From: an uncultured Alphaproteobacteria bacterium
GTDB lineage: Bacteria > Pseudomonadota > Alphaproteobacteria > Rs-D84
Direction: 5' to 3'
Length of the DNA stretch: 9,647 nt
Assembly (NCBI GenBank): GCA_904502245.1
Contig: CAJGDN010000032.1
Span: forward strand, 1 to 9,647
The position numbers and the translations under genes are program-made. This document shows, one piece after another, positions 1 to 5,724 of the stretch. The notes beneath the pieces were generated by a model. That model did not search any database and was not told the origin of the DNA. It saw only the letters and a program-made list of their open reading frames with translations. Positions within the stretch are counted from its first letter, which is position 1; every line of letters starts with the position of its first letter.

Positions 1-418
1 CGCCATACTCCGCGCCATCTTTACCAGCAATCTTATCCGTCGTCACTGCACCATTGGCAAGCATATTTGATGTCACATACCCTGGATACACAGAACCATC
101 TTCATTTGTAACCAAAGCCTTGTTCACGTTTTCTGGACCCTGTTCAATACTGACCTTGCTTGCGGCCGCACTTTCGGCCTTAATCGCGGCATTACCCGCA
201 AGATTTACCATACGATTTACATATGTTACACCCGCAACACCAGACGCAACATCATTTAACGCATCTTTCAAACCAACATTCGTCGCTTCGACATAAATAT
301 TGGTGTGTGTATCACCAACCGATTCATCTTCACTTGGTACTGTCGCCAATACCGGATTCACCGCCAACATCGCGCATAATGACACTGTGATTAAGAACTT
401 CTTGGCATTATATTGCAT
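1..418 (-). CDS. Secreted protein of unknown function, N-terminal part (cut by window edge)
   Basis: The minus-strand ATG at 418 opens a frame that stays open to the left edge (139 codons, 3' end missing). A purine-rich ribosome binding site (GGGAGAGG, plus positions 428-435) lies about 9 bases upstream, which supports this start. Residues 1-25 form a clear Sec signal peptide: Lys6-Lys7, a hydrophobic core from about residue 8 to 20, and a predicted cut after VLA at residue 25. The mature part is acidic and rich in Ala, Val, Asn and Thr, with segments such as NGAVTTDKIAG near the visible end. These resemble the repetitive beta-rich segments of phage tail fibres and large surface proteins. I do not recognise a family. 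An exported surface or envelope protein is the most that can be inferred. It is divergent from the flippase gene at 771. Confidence 0.7.
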   Translation of the reverse strand, partial: MQYNAKKFLITVSLCAMLAVNPVLATVPSEDESVGDTHTNIYVEATNVGLKDALNDVASGVAGVTYVNRMVNLAGNAAIKAESAAASKVSIEQGPENVNKALVTNEDGSVYPGYVTSNMLANGAVTTDKIAGKDGAEYG

Positions 419-770
419 TTTATATAACCTCTCCCATCTCTTTCTTGGCGGTGATACGAAAATGCAAATAGAACGTATTTCTATGACCCCACCGGGCTTC
501 AAAATGGCCGCATCACCAAAATAAAAACCACCGTTTTTAACAAGTGGTCAGGAGGTTGAAAACACTCATCAAAGCAACGCCAGATAAACGACGCAATTAA
601 CATTTCCCAAACGCCGTTGCCCGTTTCCTCACACCCCATCATGACAATTCATCACGACAACACTATTATGCCAACAAATGAAAAATATTTCAATAAAAAA
701 TCCCTTAATGTTTTTAAATTTGCTTTTTTTTGGGAATATTGATACTATACATCCCTGAAAAAGGATTTAT
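419..770. other. Divergent intergenic region, about 350 bases, no gene
   Basis: No convincing protein gene is seen; open frames here have no ribosome binding site and no protein-like composition. The left part holds the ribosome binding site of the secreted-protein gene, but I see no convincing promoter for it. The middle holds a direct repeat, CATCATGACAA at 637-647 and CATCACGACAA at 650-660, with a 13-base period. The right 100 bases are very AT-rich and end in a good promoter for the gene at 771. Confidence 0.6.
720..748 (+). promoter_or_regulatory. Sigma70-type promoter for the flippase gene
   Basis: A -35 box TTGCTT (720-725) and a -10 box TACTAT (743-748) are separated by exactly 17 bases. 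This predicts a start near 755, about 15 bases before the ATG at 771. The ribosome binding site AAGGA (761-765) lies in between. Assigned by pattern only. Confidence 0.6.
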
Positions 771-1793
771 ATGTCAGTCAAGGCAAAACGCCTGGTAAAA
801 AAAGCTATCAGTTATTCAGGTATTTTCTTCTTTATCTTAGCGGCAGGAATGCTGTGGTGGCAGTTGCGTAATTACAGCCTGTCTGATATTGCACATTCAA
901 TACTTAACATCCCTTTTATCAACCTGGCAATGGCATGTGTTGCATGTTTTGCAGGATACATTGCACTGTCATTATATGATTATCTGGCATTAAATTATGT
1001 CGGTGGCAAGGTCACATGGTGGAAATGGATGTTGGCGGGGATGCTGGGATTCGCAATCAGCAACAATGCCGGACACGCCGTGGTCAGCGGGGGTGCAATC
1101 AGATATCGCCTTTATACACGTTGGCGCATTCGTGGTGGCGACATTTTAAAAATGCTGACCATATCTGGATTCACATACTTCCTGGGCGCATCAGCAATCG
1201 TAGTAATCAGTTATTTTTTAATCCCCAGTGACGTATTTAACAATTCTATTGGGGCCAGCATGGGCATGAACGCCCTGTTTATATTCTGCACAACAACATT
1301 ATTGGCATATTTTGCGACAACGATAATATTTCATAAAAAAAGCATAAAAATCGGACAAATAAAATTCCAAATTCCATCGACAAAAATGGCAACTGCACAA
1401 ACAATACTGGGCATAACAGACAGTGTATTGGCCGGATTGGTTTTATATTTTTGTATGATTCCATTTGTTGAAATTCCATTTGTAATATTTATGGGACTGT
1501 TTGCAATCGCACAAACGACCGGCGTATTCAGCCAGGTTCCTGGTGGCATTGGTGTATTTGAAAGCATTTTCTTACTGGCCCTGCCCGACAGCGTAGACAA
1601 AGCAAACATCTTTGGCGCCTTGTTGGCATATCGCATAATTTACTATGTTTTACCATTAATTGGTGTTGGCAGCTTATTTTTTATCTATGAAAGGTGGTTG
1701 CGCTCGCGCATGAAAAAGTGGATAAATGATGCCAAAGAAAAAATCCCTGCAAAAATCAGCAAAATAAAATCCGAGATAAAAATTAGAAAATAA
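771..1793 (+). CDS. MprF-like lysylphosphatidylglycerol flippase-domain membrane protein (UPF0104 family)
   Basis: This 340-residue integral membrane protein has about seven to eight hydrophobic helices (roughly residues 16-34, 47-68, 86-104, 127-150, 164-185, 209-250, 284-305). Two signatures of the LPG_synthase_TM/UPF0104 family are visible: the segment at 100-120, with GHAVVSGG followed by RYRLYTRW, and QVPGGIGVFES at 255-265. In MprF this domain moves aminoacylated phosphatidylglycerol across the inner membrane. The C-terminal synthase domain (DUF2156) that attaches the amino acid is absent; the protein ends in a lysine-rich cytoplasmic tail (310-340). The substrate is therefore unknown, and stand-alone members may carry other lipids. 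The start is set by AAGGA five bases before the ATG. It has its own promoter and is followed by a 207-base gap before rne, so it is probably monocistronic. Family assignment is firm; function is inferred. Confidence 0.85.
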   Translation: MSVKAKRLVKKAISYSGIFFFILAAGMLWWQLRNYSLSDIAHSILNIPFINLAMACVACFAGYIALSLYDYLALNYVGGKVTWWKWMLAGMLGFAISNNAGHAVVSGGAIRYRLYTRWRIRGGDILKMLTISGFTYFLGASAIVVISYFLIPSDVFNNSIGASMGMNALFIFCTTTLLAYFATTIIFHKKSIKIGQIKFQIPSTKMATAQTILGITDSVLAGLVLYFCMIPFVEIPFVIFMGLFAIAQTTGVFSQVPGGIGVFESIFLLALPDSVDKANIFGALLAYRIIYYVLPLIGVGSLFFIYERWLRSRMKKWINDAKEKIPAKISKIKSEIKIRK

Positions 1794-1798
1794 ATACC

Positions 1799-1828
1799 TT
1801 GCCAACCCGTATATTGGCATGTTAGAAT
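1799..1828 (+). promoter_or_regulatory. Probable rne promoter with overlapping inverted repeat
   Basis: A -35 box TTGCCA (1799-1804) and a -10 box TAGAAT (1823-1828) are 18 bases apart, each with five of six consensus bases. Transcription would start near 1835 and give a leader of about 165 bases before rne. A perfect inverted repeat, TGCCAA (1800-1805) and TTGGCA (1814-1819) around an 8-base centre, covers the -35 box and spacer. It could be an operator; with no T-run it is not a good terminator for the upstream gene. Confidence 0.5.
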
Positions 1829-1834
1829 AAGCCC

Positions 1835-2000
1835 TGTGTATGAAAATGGGGTAATATATAAGTGTTTGTATTGTCACTATTTTTAACAATTCGAATGGTG
1901 CTGATGATTATCGTGGCACAATTCCTTGGCATGGGCATGGACGCCCCATGGGAACGGACTGTTACCATTGCATACACCGCCAAAACAAAAGGATTATTAA
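1835..2000 (+). other. Predicted long 5' leader of rne with a stem-loop
   Basis: This stretch has no supported gene. It contains a stem-loop at 1922-1954: outer TTCC/GGAA, a four-base bulge, then CATGGG (1930-1935) paired with CCCATG (1945-1950) around a 9-base loop. E. coli RNase E represses itself through structure in a long rne leader, so a similar role is possible here. I recognise no known leader family. The rne ribosome binding site AAAGGA lies near 1988-1993. Confidence 0.4.
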
Positions 2001-3794
2001 ATGTCAAAAAAAATATACGTGGATGCAGTCCACCCGGAAGAAACACGTGTTGTTGTTGTTGACACGGCAACAAATCGCGTTTCTGACTTTGACGTTGAAA
2101 CCACAACAAAACCCCAGATAAAAGGAAACATCTATCTGGCCAAAGTTATACGTGTGGAACCGTCACTTCAGGCGGCATTTGTTGATTACGGAACGGGGAA
2201 AAATGGATTCTTGCCATTTTCTGAAATTCACCCAGACTATTATCAGGTTACGCCTGAACAAAAAAAGAAATTACTTGAACTGGCACACGCCAACATTGTT
2301 GACGACGACGACGATCCGAATGACGAAGAAGACGAAGTTGCAGAATATGATGATCACAGTGCCGGTGAAGATAACCACGAATTTACAAAACGCGCACGCG
2401 AATTTAAAATTCAAGATGTTATCAAGCCAAAGCAAATCTTGCTGATTCAAGGTGTCAAAGAAGAACGCGGCCAAAAAGGCGCATCTATGACAACATATTT
2501 GTCATTGGCGGGTCGGTTTGCGGTCTTGATGCCAAATTCACGCAAACGCAACAGCTATGGTATTTCTAAAAAGATTTCTGACAAATCGGAACGCGCACGT
2601 CTGCGTGAAGTGTTACACAGTCTGAAAATCCCAAAAGGAATGACGGTTGTTTTGCGTACAGCAGCTATGGGCGCATCACCTGCGGATATTGCAGCAGATT
2701 ATGACTATCTGGTAAATCTGTGGAACGAAATTCGCAAAACGACACTGGCATCGGTTGCACCAGTAACAATCCACACTGAAGATTCACTGTTGCGACGCGT
2801 GGTTCGTGACTTCCTTAGCGACAAGGAAGACGTTCTGGTTATCCAGGGCGAAGAGGCATACGATGCCGCGAAACAGTATTTCCAACAAATGTACGGTCGT
2901 GCACCACGCAAACAATTGGTTCAATACAAAGATGTCGCCGTCCCATTAATGGTCAAAGCAGGCGTTGAAAAACAACTGGAAGGTTTGCATGGACCATACG
3001 TAACATTGCCATCGGGCGGTTCTCTGGTTATCAATCAAACCGAAGCCATGGTTACAATTGACGTTAACTCGTCCCGCGCAATCAAAGAAAAAGATATCGA
3101 ACAAACCGCATTGAACACTAATTTAGAAGCGGCCGAAGAAATTGCCCTGCAATTACGTCTGCGCGATTTGGCCGGTATCGTTGCGGTTGACTTTATCGAT
3201 ATGGAAGAAGAAAAAAATAACCGCAAACTGGAACTGAAAATGCGCGAGGTTATGAAGCGTGATCGTGCCCGCACACAAGTTGCCAAGATTAACAACTTTG
3301 GTGTGCTGATGTTATCGCGTCAGCGTCTGCGCAGCAGTTTCATGGAATCATCATACGTTGCATGTCCACACTGTATGGGTGCAGGCGTTGTTCCATCAAT
3401 CCAGACAGCGGCAATTATTCTGTTCCGTCACCTGCAAGAAAAACTGTTGGCCAAAGCGGCACAGAAAATTATTATGACTGTGCCAACTGATGTTGCGGTA
3501 TATCTATTAAACCACAAACGTGCAGAATTGGCCCAGATGGAGGCAGAATTCGAAACAGAAATTGTTATCGTTGGCGATGACAGCCTGTTGAATATTGACC
3601 AATATTCAATTCAGCGCGTTGCCCCCGAACAAAATAAAACCGAAGATTTGTTAGGCGCATATGCACCATCAACAGATATCAAGAAAAAGAATGCTCAGCA
3701 TATTGATGCGAAAAAGACGACCGTAAATGCACAACGTCGCCGTCGCAAAAAACAAAACAAGAAAAAAACGCTGTGGCAAAAAATTATCGGTTAA
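2001..3794 (+). CDS. rne: Ribonuclease E (RNase E/G family), short form
   Basis: Single-strand-specific endoribonuclease that starts mRNA decay and processes rRNA and tRNA precursors. The order of elements fits RNase E/G: S1 RNA-binding domain from about residue 36, interrupted by a very acidic insert (101-124), and resumed with QDVIKPKQILLIQ (138-150); the 5'-phosphate sensor pair Arg219-Thr220; the DNase I-like domain with magnesium-binding Asp354 (TIDVNSS) and Asp397 (AVDFIDM); and the zinc-link cysteines Cys455 and Cys458 (CPHC). Asp354, Asp397, Cys455 and Cys458 all sit 51 residues later than their E. coli counterparts, so the extra length lies upstream, largely in the S1 insert. At 597 residues it lacks the long degradosome scaffold of E. 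coli RNase E (about 1061) and ends in a short basic tail (about 571-597). Start fixed by AAAGGA seven to eight bases before the ATG. Confidence 0.95.
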   Translation: MSKKIYVDAVHPEETRVVVVDTATNRVSDFDVETTTKPQIKGNIYLAKVIRVEPSLQAAFVDYGTGKNGFLPFSEIHPDYYQVTPEQKKKLLELAHANIVDDDDDPNDEEDEVAEYDDHSAGEDNHEFTKRAREFKIQDVIKPKQILLIQGVKEERGQKGASMTTYLSLAGRFAVLMPNSRKRNSYGISKKISDKSERARLREVLHSLKIPKGMTVVLRTAAMGASPADIAADYDYLVNLWNEIRKTTLASVAPVTIHTEDSLLRRVVRDFLSDKEDVLVIQGEEAYDAAKQYFQQMYGRAPRKQLVQYKDVAVPLMVKAGVEKQLEGLHGPYVTLPSGGSLVINQTEAMVTIDVNSSRAIKEKDIEQTALNTNLEAAEEIALQLRLRDLAGIVAVDFIDMEEEKNNRKLELKMREVMKRDRARTQVAKINNFGVLMLSRQRLRSSFMESSYVACPHCMGAGVVPSIQTAAIILFRHLQEKLLAKAAQKIIMTVPTDVAVYLLNHKRAELAQMEAEFETEIVIVGDDSLLNIDQYSIQRVAPEQNKTEDLLGAYAPSTDIKKKNAQHIDAKKTTVNAQRRRRKKQNKKKTLWQKIIG

Positions 3795-3820
3795 AAAATC
3801 CCCTTAACGGGGATTTTTTT
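3795..3820 (+). terminator. Rho-independent terminator of rne
   Basis: Directly after the rne stop codon, an A-run and TCCCC (to 3803) pair with GGGGA (3809-3813) across a TTAAC loop, followed by seven T residues (3814-3820). The A-run on the left means it could also act on the opposite strand. Confidence 0.85.
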
Positions 3821-3824
3821 AAAC

Positions 3825-3851
3825 AAAAAACGCCCAACATTGGGCGTTTTT
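3825..3851. terminator. Bidirectional hairpin terminator between rne and tRNA-Thr
   Basis: CGCCCA (3831-3836) pairs with TGGGCG (3841-3846), flanked by an A-run on the left (3825-3830) and a T-run on the right (3847-3851). Read on the minus strand it lies six bases past the tRNA 3' end and has a run of six T, so it probably ends the tRNA transcript and backs up the rne terminator. Confidence 0.8.
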
Positions 3852-3856
3852 ATTTC

Positions 3857-3932
3857 TGGTGCCGGTGATAGGACTTGAACCTACGACCCCCTCATTACGA
3901 ATGAGATGCTCTACCAGCTGAGCTACACCGGC
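3857..3932 (-). tRNA. tRNA-Thr (anticodon CGT, reads ACG)
   Basis: The 76-base minus-strand sequence folds as a complete cloverleaf. The acceptor stem is GCCGGTG with CACCGGC, the D-arm carries AGCTGGTA in its loop, the anticodon stem TCTCA/TGAGG encloses loop TTCGTAA, and the T-arm loop is TTCAAGT. The bases after T33 are CGT, giving Thr. The discriminator is A and the CCA end is encoded (TGG at 3857-3859 on the plus strand). It is convergent with rne. Its 5' side, not its 3' side, faces the phage gene block, so the usual tRNA 3'-end integration geometry does not apply. Confidence 0.95.
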
Positions 3933-3944
3933 GCAACGCATGTG

Positions 3945-3973
3945 ACTATAATGTATTCATAAAATAAATTCCA
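3945..3973 (-). promoter_or_regulatory. Weak candidate promoter for tRNA-Thr
   Basis: Read on the minus strand, TATAGT (plus 3945-3950) matches five of six -10 consensus bases and would place the start about six bases before the tRNA. The hexamer 17 bases upstream (TGGAAT) is a poor -35 box, so this is tentative. The rest of the roughly 100 bases between the tRNA and the gene at 4036 is AT-rich, and I see nothing else in it. Confidence 0.3.
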
Positions 3974-4035
3974 GTAATTTTTTTTATTGTCTTAACAAAA
4001 TTATTGCACACACGCACCCTTGGCACATAAACATA

Positions 4036-4272
4036 TTATTTGATAACTGCCCCCTTAATCAAAGTCAGGTCTTCTTTGATATCATCTATCTTTATTTGGA
4101 TTTGCCCAATCCCGGTTTCCAATATAGTTGTGCGATTTTCCAGTGATGTTATTCTTGTATCAAATGTTTCATGTTCGGCAACCGATAAATCCTGGCGGGC
4201 GGCCCAATAAATCAGACCGCCAATAAACACGATTAAAAACCAACTGTTACGCAGAAATTCCATTGATATCAT
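4036..4272 (-). CDS. Small membrane-anchored coiled-coil protein, phage-derived
   Basis: This 78-residue protein has one N-terminal hydrophobic helix (about residues 10-26, WFLIVFIGGLIYWAA) followed by a soluble part with regular hydrophobic spacing from about residue 40 to 75, which suggests a coiled coil. Its ATG overlaps the stop codon of the preceding gene (ATGA at 4269-4272), and GGAGG lies seven bases upstream, so expression is coupled and the start is well supported. The shape resembles small phage proteins near holin or spanin genes and XhlA-type proteins, but XhlA has its membrane helix at the other end and I cannot assign a family. It is the last gene of the packaging operon; no terminator is visible after it. 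Membrane location is inferred from the helix; function is unknown. Confidence 0.7.
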   Translation of the reverse strand: MISMEFLRNSWFLIVFIGGLIYWAARQDLSVAEHETFDTRITSLENRTTILETGIGQIQIKIDDIKEDLTLIKGAVIK

Positions 4273-4472
4273 GACTTATCCTCCCTGCCCCGCGATATCA
4301 ATGCATCAATCTGCCGCACCAACGCGCACTGGGCCGCAGCCCAGCGCAATTCAGCATCAGACGCATTTATCCCCAACGTACGATTAACGGTAATTTTGTG
4401 CAGATATTCCAAAACACGTGTGCCATATGGCGTCGAAAAACATCGCGCAAAATCCTTTTCTATATCTGTCAT
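4269..4472 (-). CDS. Bbp19-like small phage protein
   Basis: This 67-residue protein has the pattern FARCFSTPYGTRVLEYL near the N-terminus and an alanine-rich helix (about residues 41-59) leading to RQIDALIS. That fits the small Bbp19-type phage proteins, which have a phenylalanine/glycine N-terminal motif and a C-terminal helix and are encoded beside portal genes in podoviruses such as Bordetella phage BPP-1. Their role is not well defined. The ATG overlaps the portal stop (ATGA, 4469-4472), and the GGGGGTG ribosome binding site lies inside the end of the portal gene, so translation is coupled. The family call rests on pattern and position and is moderate; that it is a real gene is much more certain. 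Confidence 0.65.
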   Translation of the reverse strand: MTDIEKDFARCFSTPYGTRVLEYLHKITVNRTLGINASDAELRWAAAQCALVRQIDALISRGREDKS

Positions 4473-5704
4473 AATTCACCCCCAATCAAAGTTTCCATTG
4501 CCGTCATCTTTGCGATTGGTGCAACATATTTCAGTTCTGCGTCACCATTTAATTTGATTGGCGCAATCACACCACGACGTGATAAAATCTGCAACCCACG
4601 ATCGCACAGCGGCCTGATAAATTCATGCAACAGACGCCCATACGTCGCCCCCAGGATACGCATCATATCGGCATTGCGTGCTAAAATTTCAGTCGCGGTC
4701 ATTTCTTTGTCTGATAACAAGCCCAATCTATCTGCCAATAGAGTATGACGAATCCGTTCACGCAGGTCCTTTAATATCAATTGTGATACGTCAAAATTTG
4801 CACCGCTGGACAATGGCGTCAACCCCGATGAACCAACAGCCTTAGGTATAATTGCCCCAGGTGTCAGGTTAATATTTTGCAGGTTTATAACCCCGTCGTC
4901 ATCGGCCTGCCAGATACCAGAAACAGCAATTGTTGCGTTTTTCAGGACTAATTCAACAACCTTGTTCGCGGTTTTAATATCTGGTAATGCGCGCAAGACA
5001 GGACCACGACCATATAATTCACCTGATGCCAGCGACCAACGGAATATGATATATGGATTTGTTTCAAATGTACCTGTTGCAACAATATTGTTTTCAATGT
5101 CCCCGCCAACATCTAACCATGCAGTAAATTCTGTACCAACCAACGATTGAACCAGTTTTAATGGCATATCCGGTTCCCGCTTAATCATATCACGCAGGTT
5201 TGCAGGTGGCGTCCATGTTGGGTATTTTTCCATGACTTCACGTGCAGGCATTGATGTTGTATGAAATACAGCATTTGGCAATATCGCAATATCATCCATT
5301 GGAATTGCCTTAAAATTAAAGGCAGACGATGCCCCAATTGGATTTTCTGACATAAACAAGCATGCCGTCCCTAATACTACCAGGTCCATATAACACTGGT
5401 GAATCGTTGTATAGAAATTTGAATCATTTAAATTTGCACGCAAGGCTGCAGTTGCAAATTCTGCATTTTGCGACAATTCGCTTTCCCCAACCAGTTGCAA
5501 CCACATTGATTCAGGTGGCGTCAGCAATGTATAAATCGATGCCGCCAGATTATCCGATGCATCCATCGCTGTTGAATCAAACAATGTCGCCACGTCTTCG
5601 TCTGCCGATGGCATCGCATACCGGCGCGCCGCATCCCAACGTGCGGTCCATGGTGTGCGCATATCCAGTGCGCGTTTATACAGATTTTGTAGATTTTTTT
5701 GCAT
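4469..5704 (-). CDS. Podovirus-type portal (head-to-tail connecting) protein, short
   Basis: In a virion this protein forms the ring through which DNA enters and leaves the capsid and on which the terminase docks. The 411 residues show the family pattern: N-terminal DSTAMDASDNLAASIYTLL (43-61) with LTPPESMWLQL (61-71), and the strongest block from FETNPYIIFRWS (213-224) through GELYGRGPVLRALPD (228-242) and IKTAN (243-247). The C-terminus stops soon after LKYVAPIAK (391-399), where family members usually continue; full-length portals of this type are commonly 500 residues or more, so part of the C-terminal region seems lost. AAAGGA eight to nine bases before the ATG supports the start. It lies 20 bases after the terminase fragment. 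Family call is good; whether it still assembles is unknown. Confidence 0.85.
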   Translation of the reverse strand: MQKNLQNLYKRALDMRTPWTARWDAARRYAMPSADEDVATLFDSTAMDASDNLAASIYTLLTPPESMWLQLVGESELSQNAEFATAALRANLNDSNFYTTIHQCYMDLVVLGTACLFMSENPIGASSAFNFKAIPMDDIAILPNAVFHTTSMPAREVMEKYPTWTPPANLRDMIKREPDMPLKLVQSLVGTEFTAWLDVGGDIENNIVATGTFETNPYIIFRWSLASGELYGRGPVLRALPDIKTANKVVELVLKNATIAVSGIWQADDDGVINLQNINLTPGAIIPKAVGSSGLTPLSSGANFDVSQLILKDLRERIRHTLLADRLGLLSDKEMTATEILARNADMMRILGATYGRLLHEFIRPLCDRGLQILSRRGVIAPIKLNGDAELKYVAPIAKMTAMETLIGGEL

Positions 5705-5724
5705 TTAATAATCCTTTTGGTTAA

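Noticed and set aside
1800..1819. Terminator for the flippase gene
   Set aside because: The TGCCAA/TTGGCA stem is short and is followed by ATGTTAGAATAA without a T-run; it fits a promoter dyad better.
1862..2062. 66-codon GTG-start frame with a hydrophobic N-terminus ahead of rne
   Set aside because: It overlaps rne by 62 bases in another frame, ends in a Cys run read from the rne coding sequence, and has only a distant G-run as a possible ribosome binding site.
3857..3932. tRNA-Thr as the attachment site of the phage module
   Set aside because: The phage genes lie on the 5' side of the tRNA and I found no repeat of the tRNA 3' end near 6540-6600.
4398..4748. 116-codon plus-strand frame over the portal end
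   Set aside because: It is antisense to the portal and Bbp19-like genes and shows no protein-like pattern or ribosome binding site.
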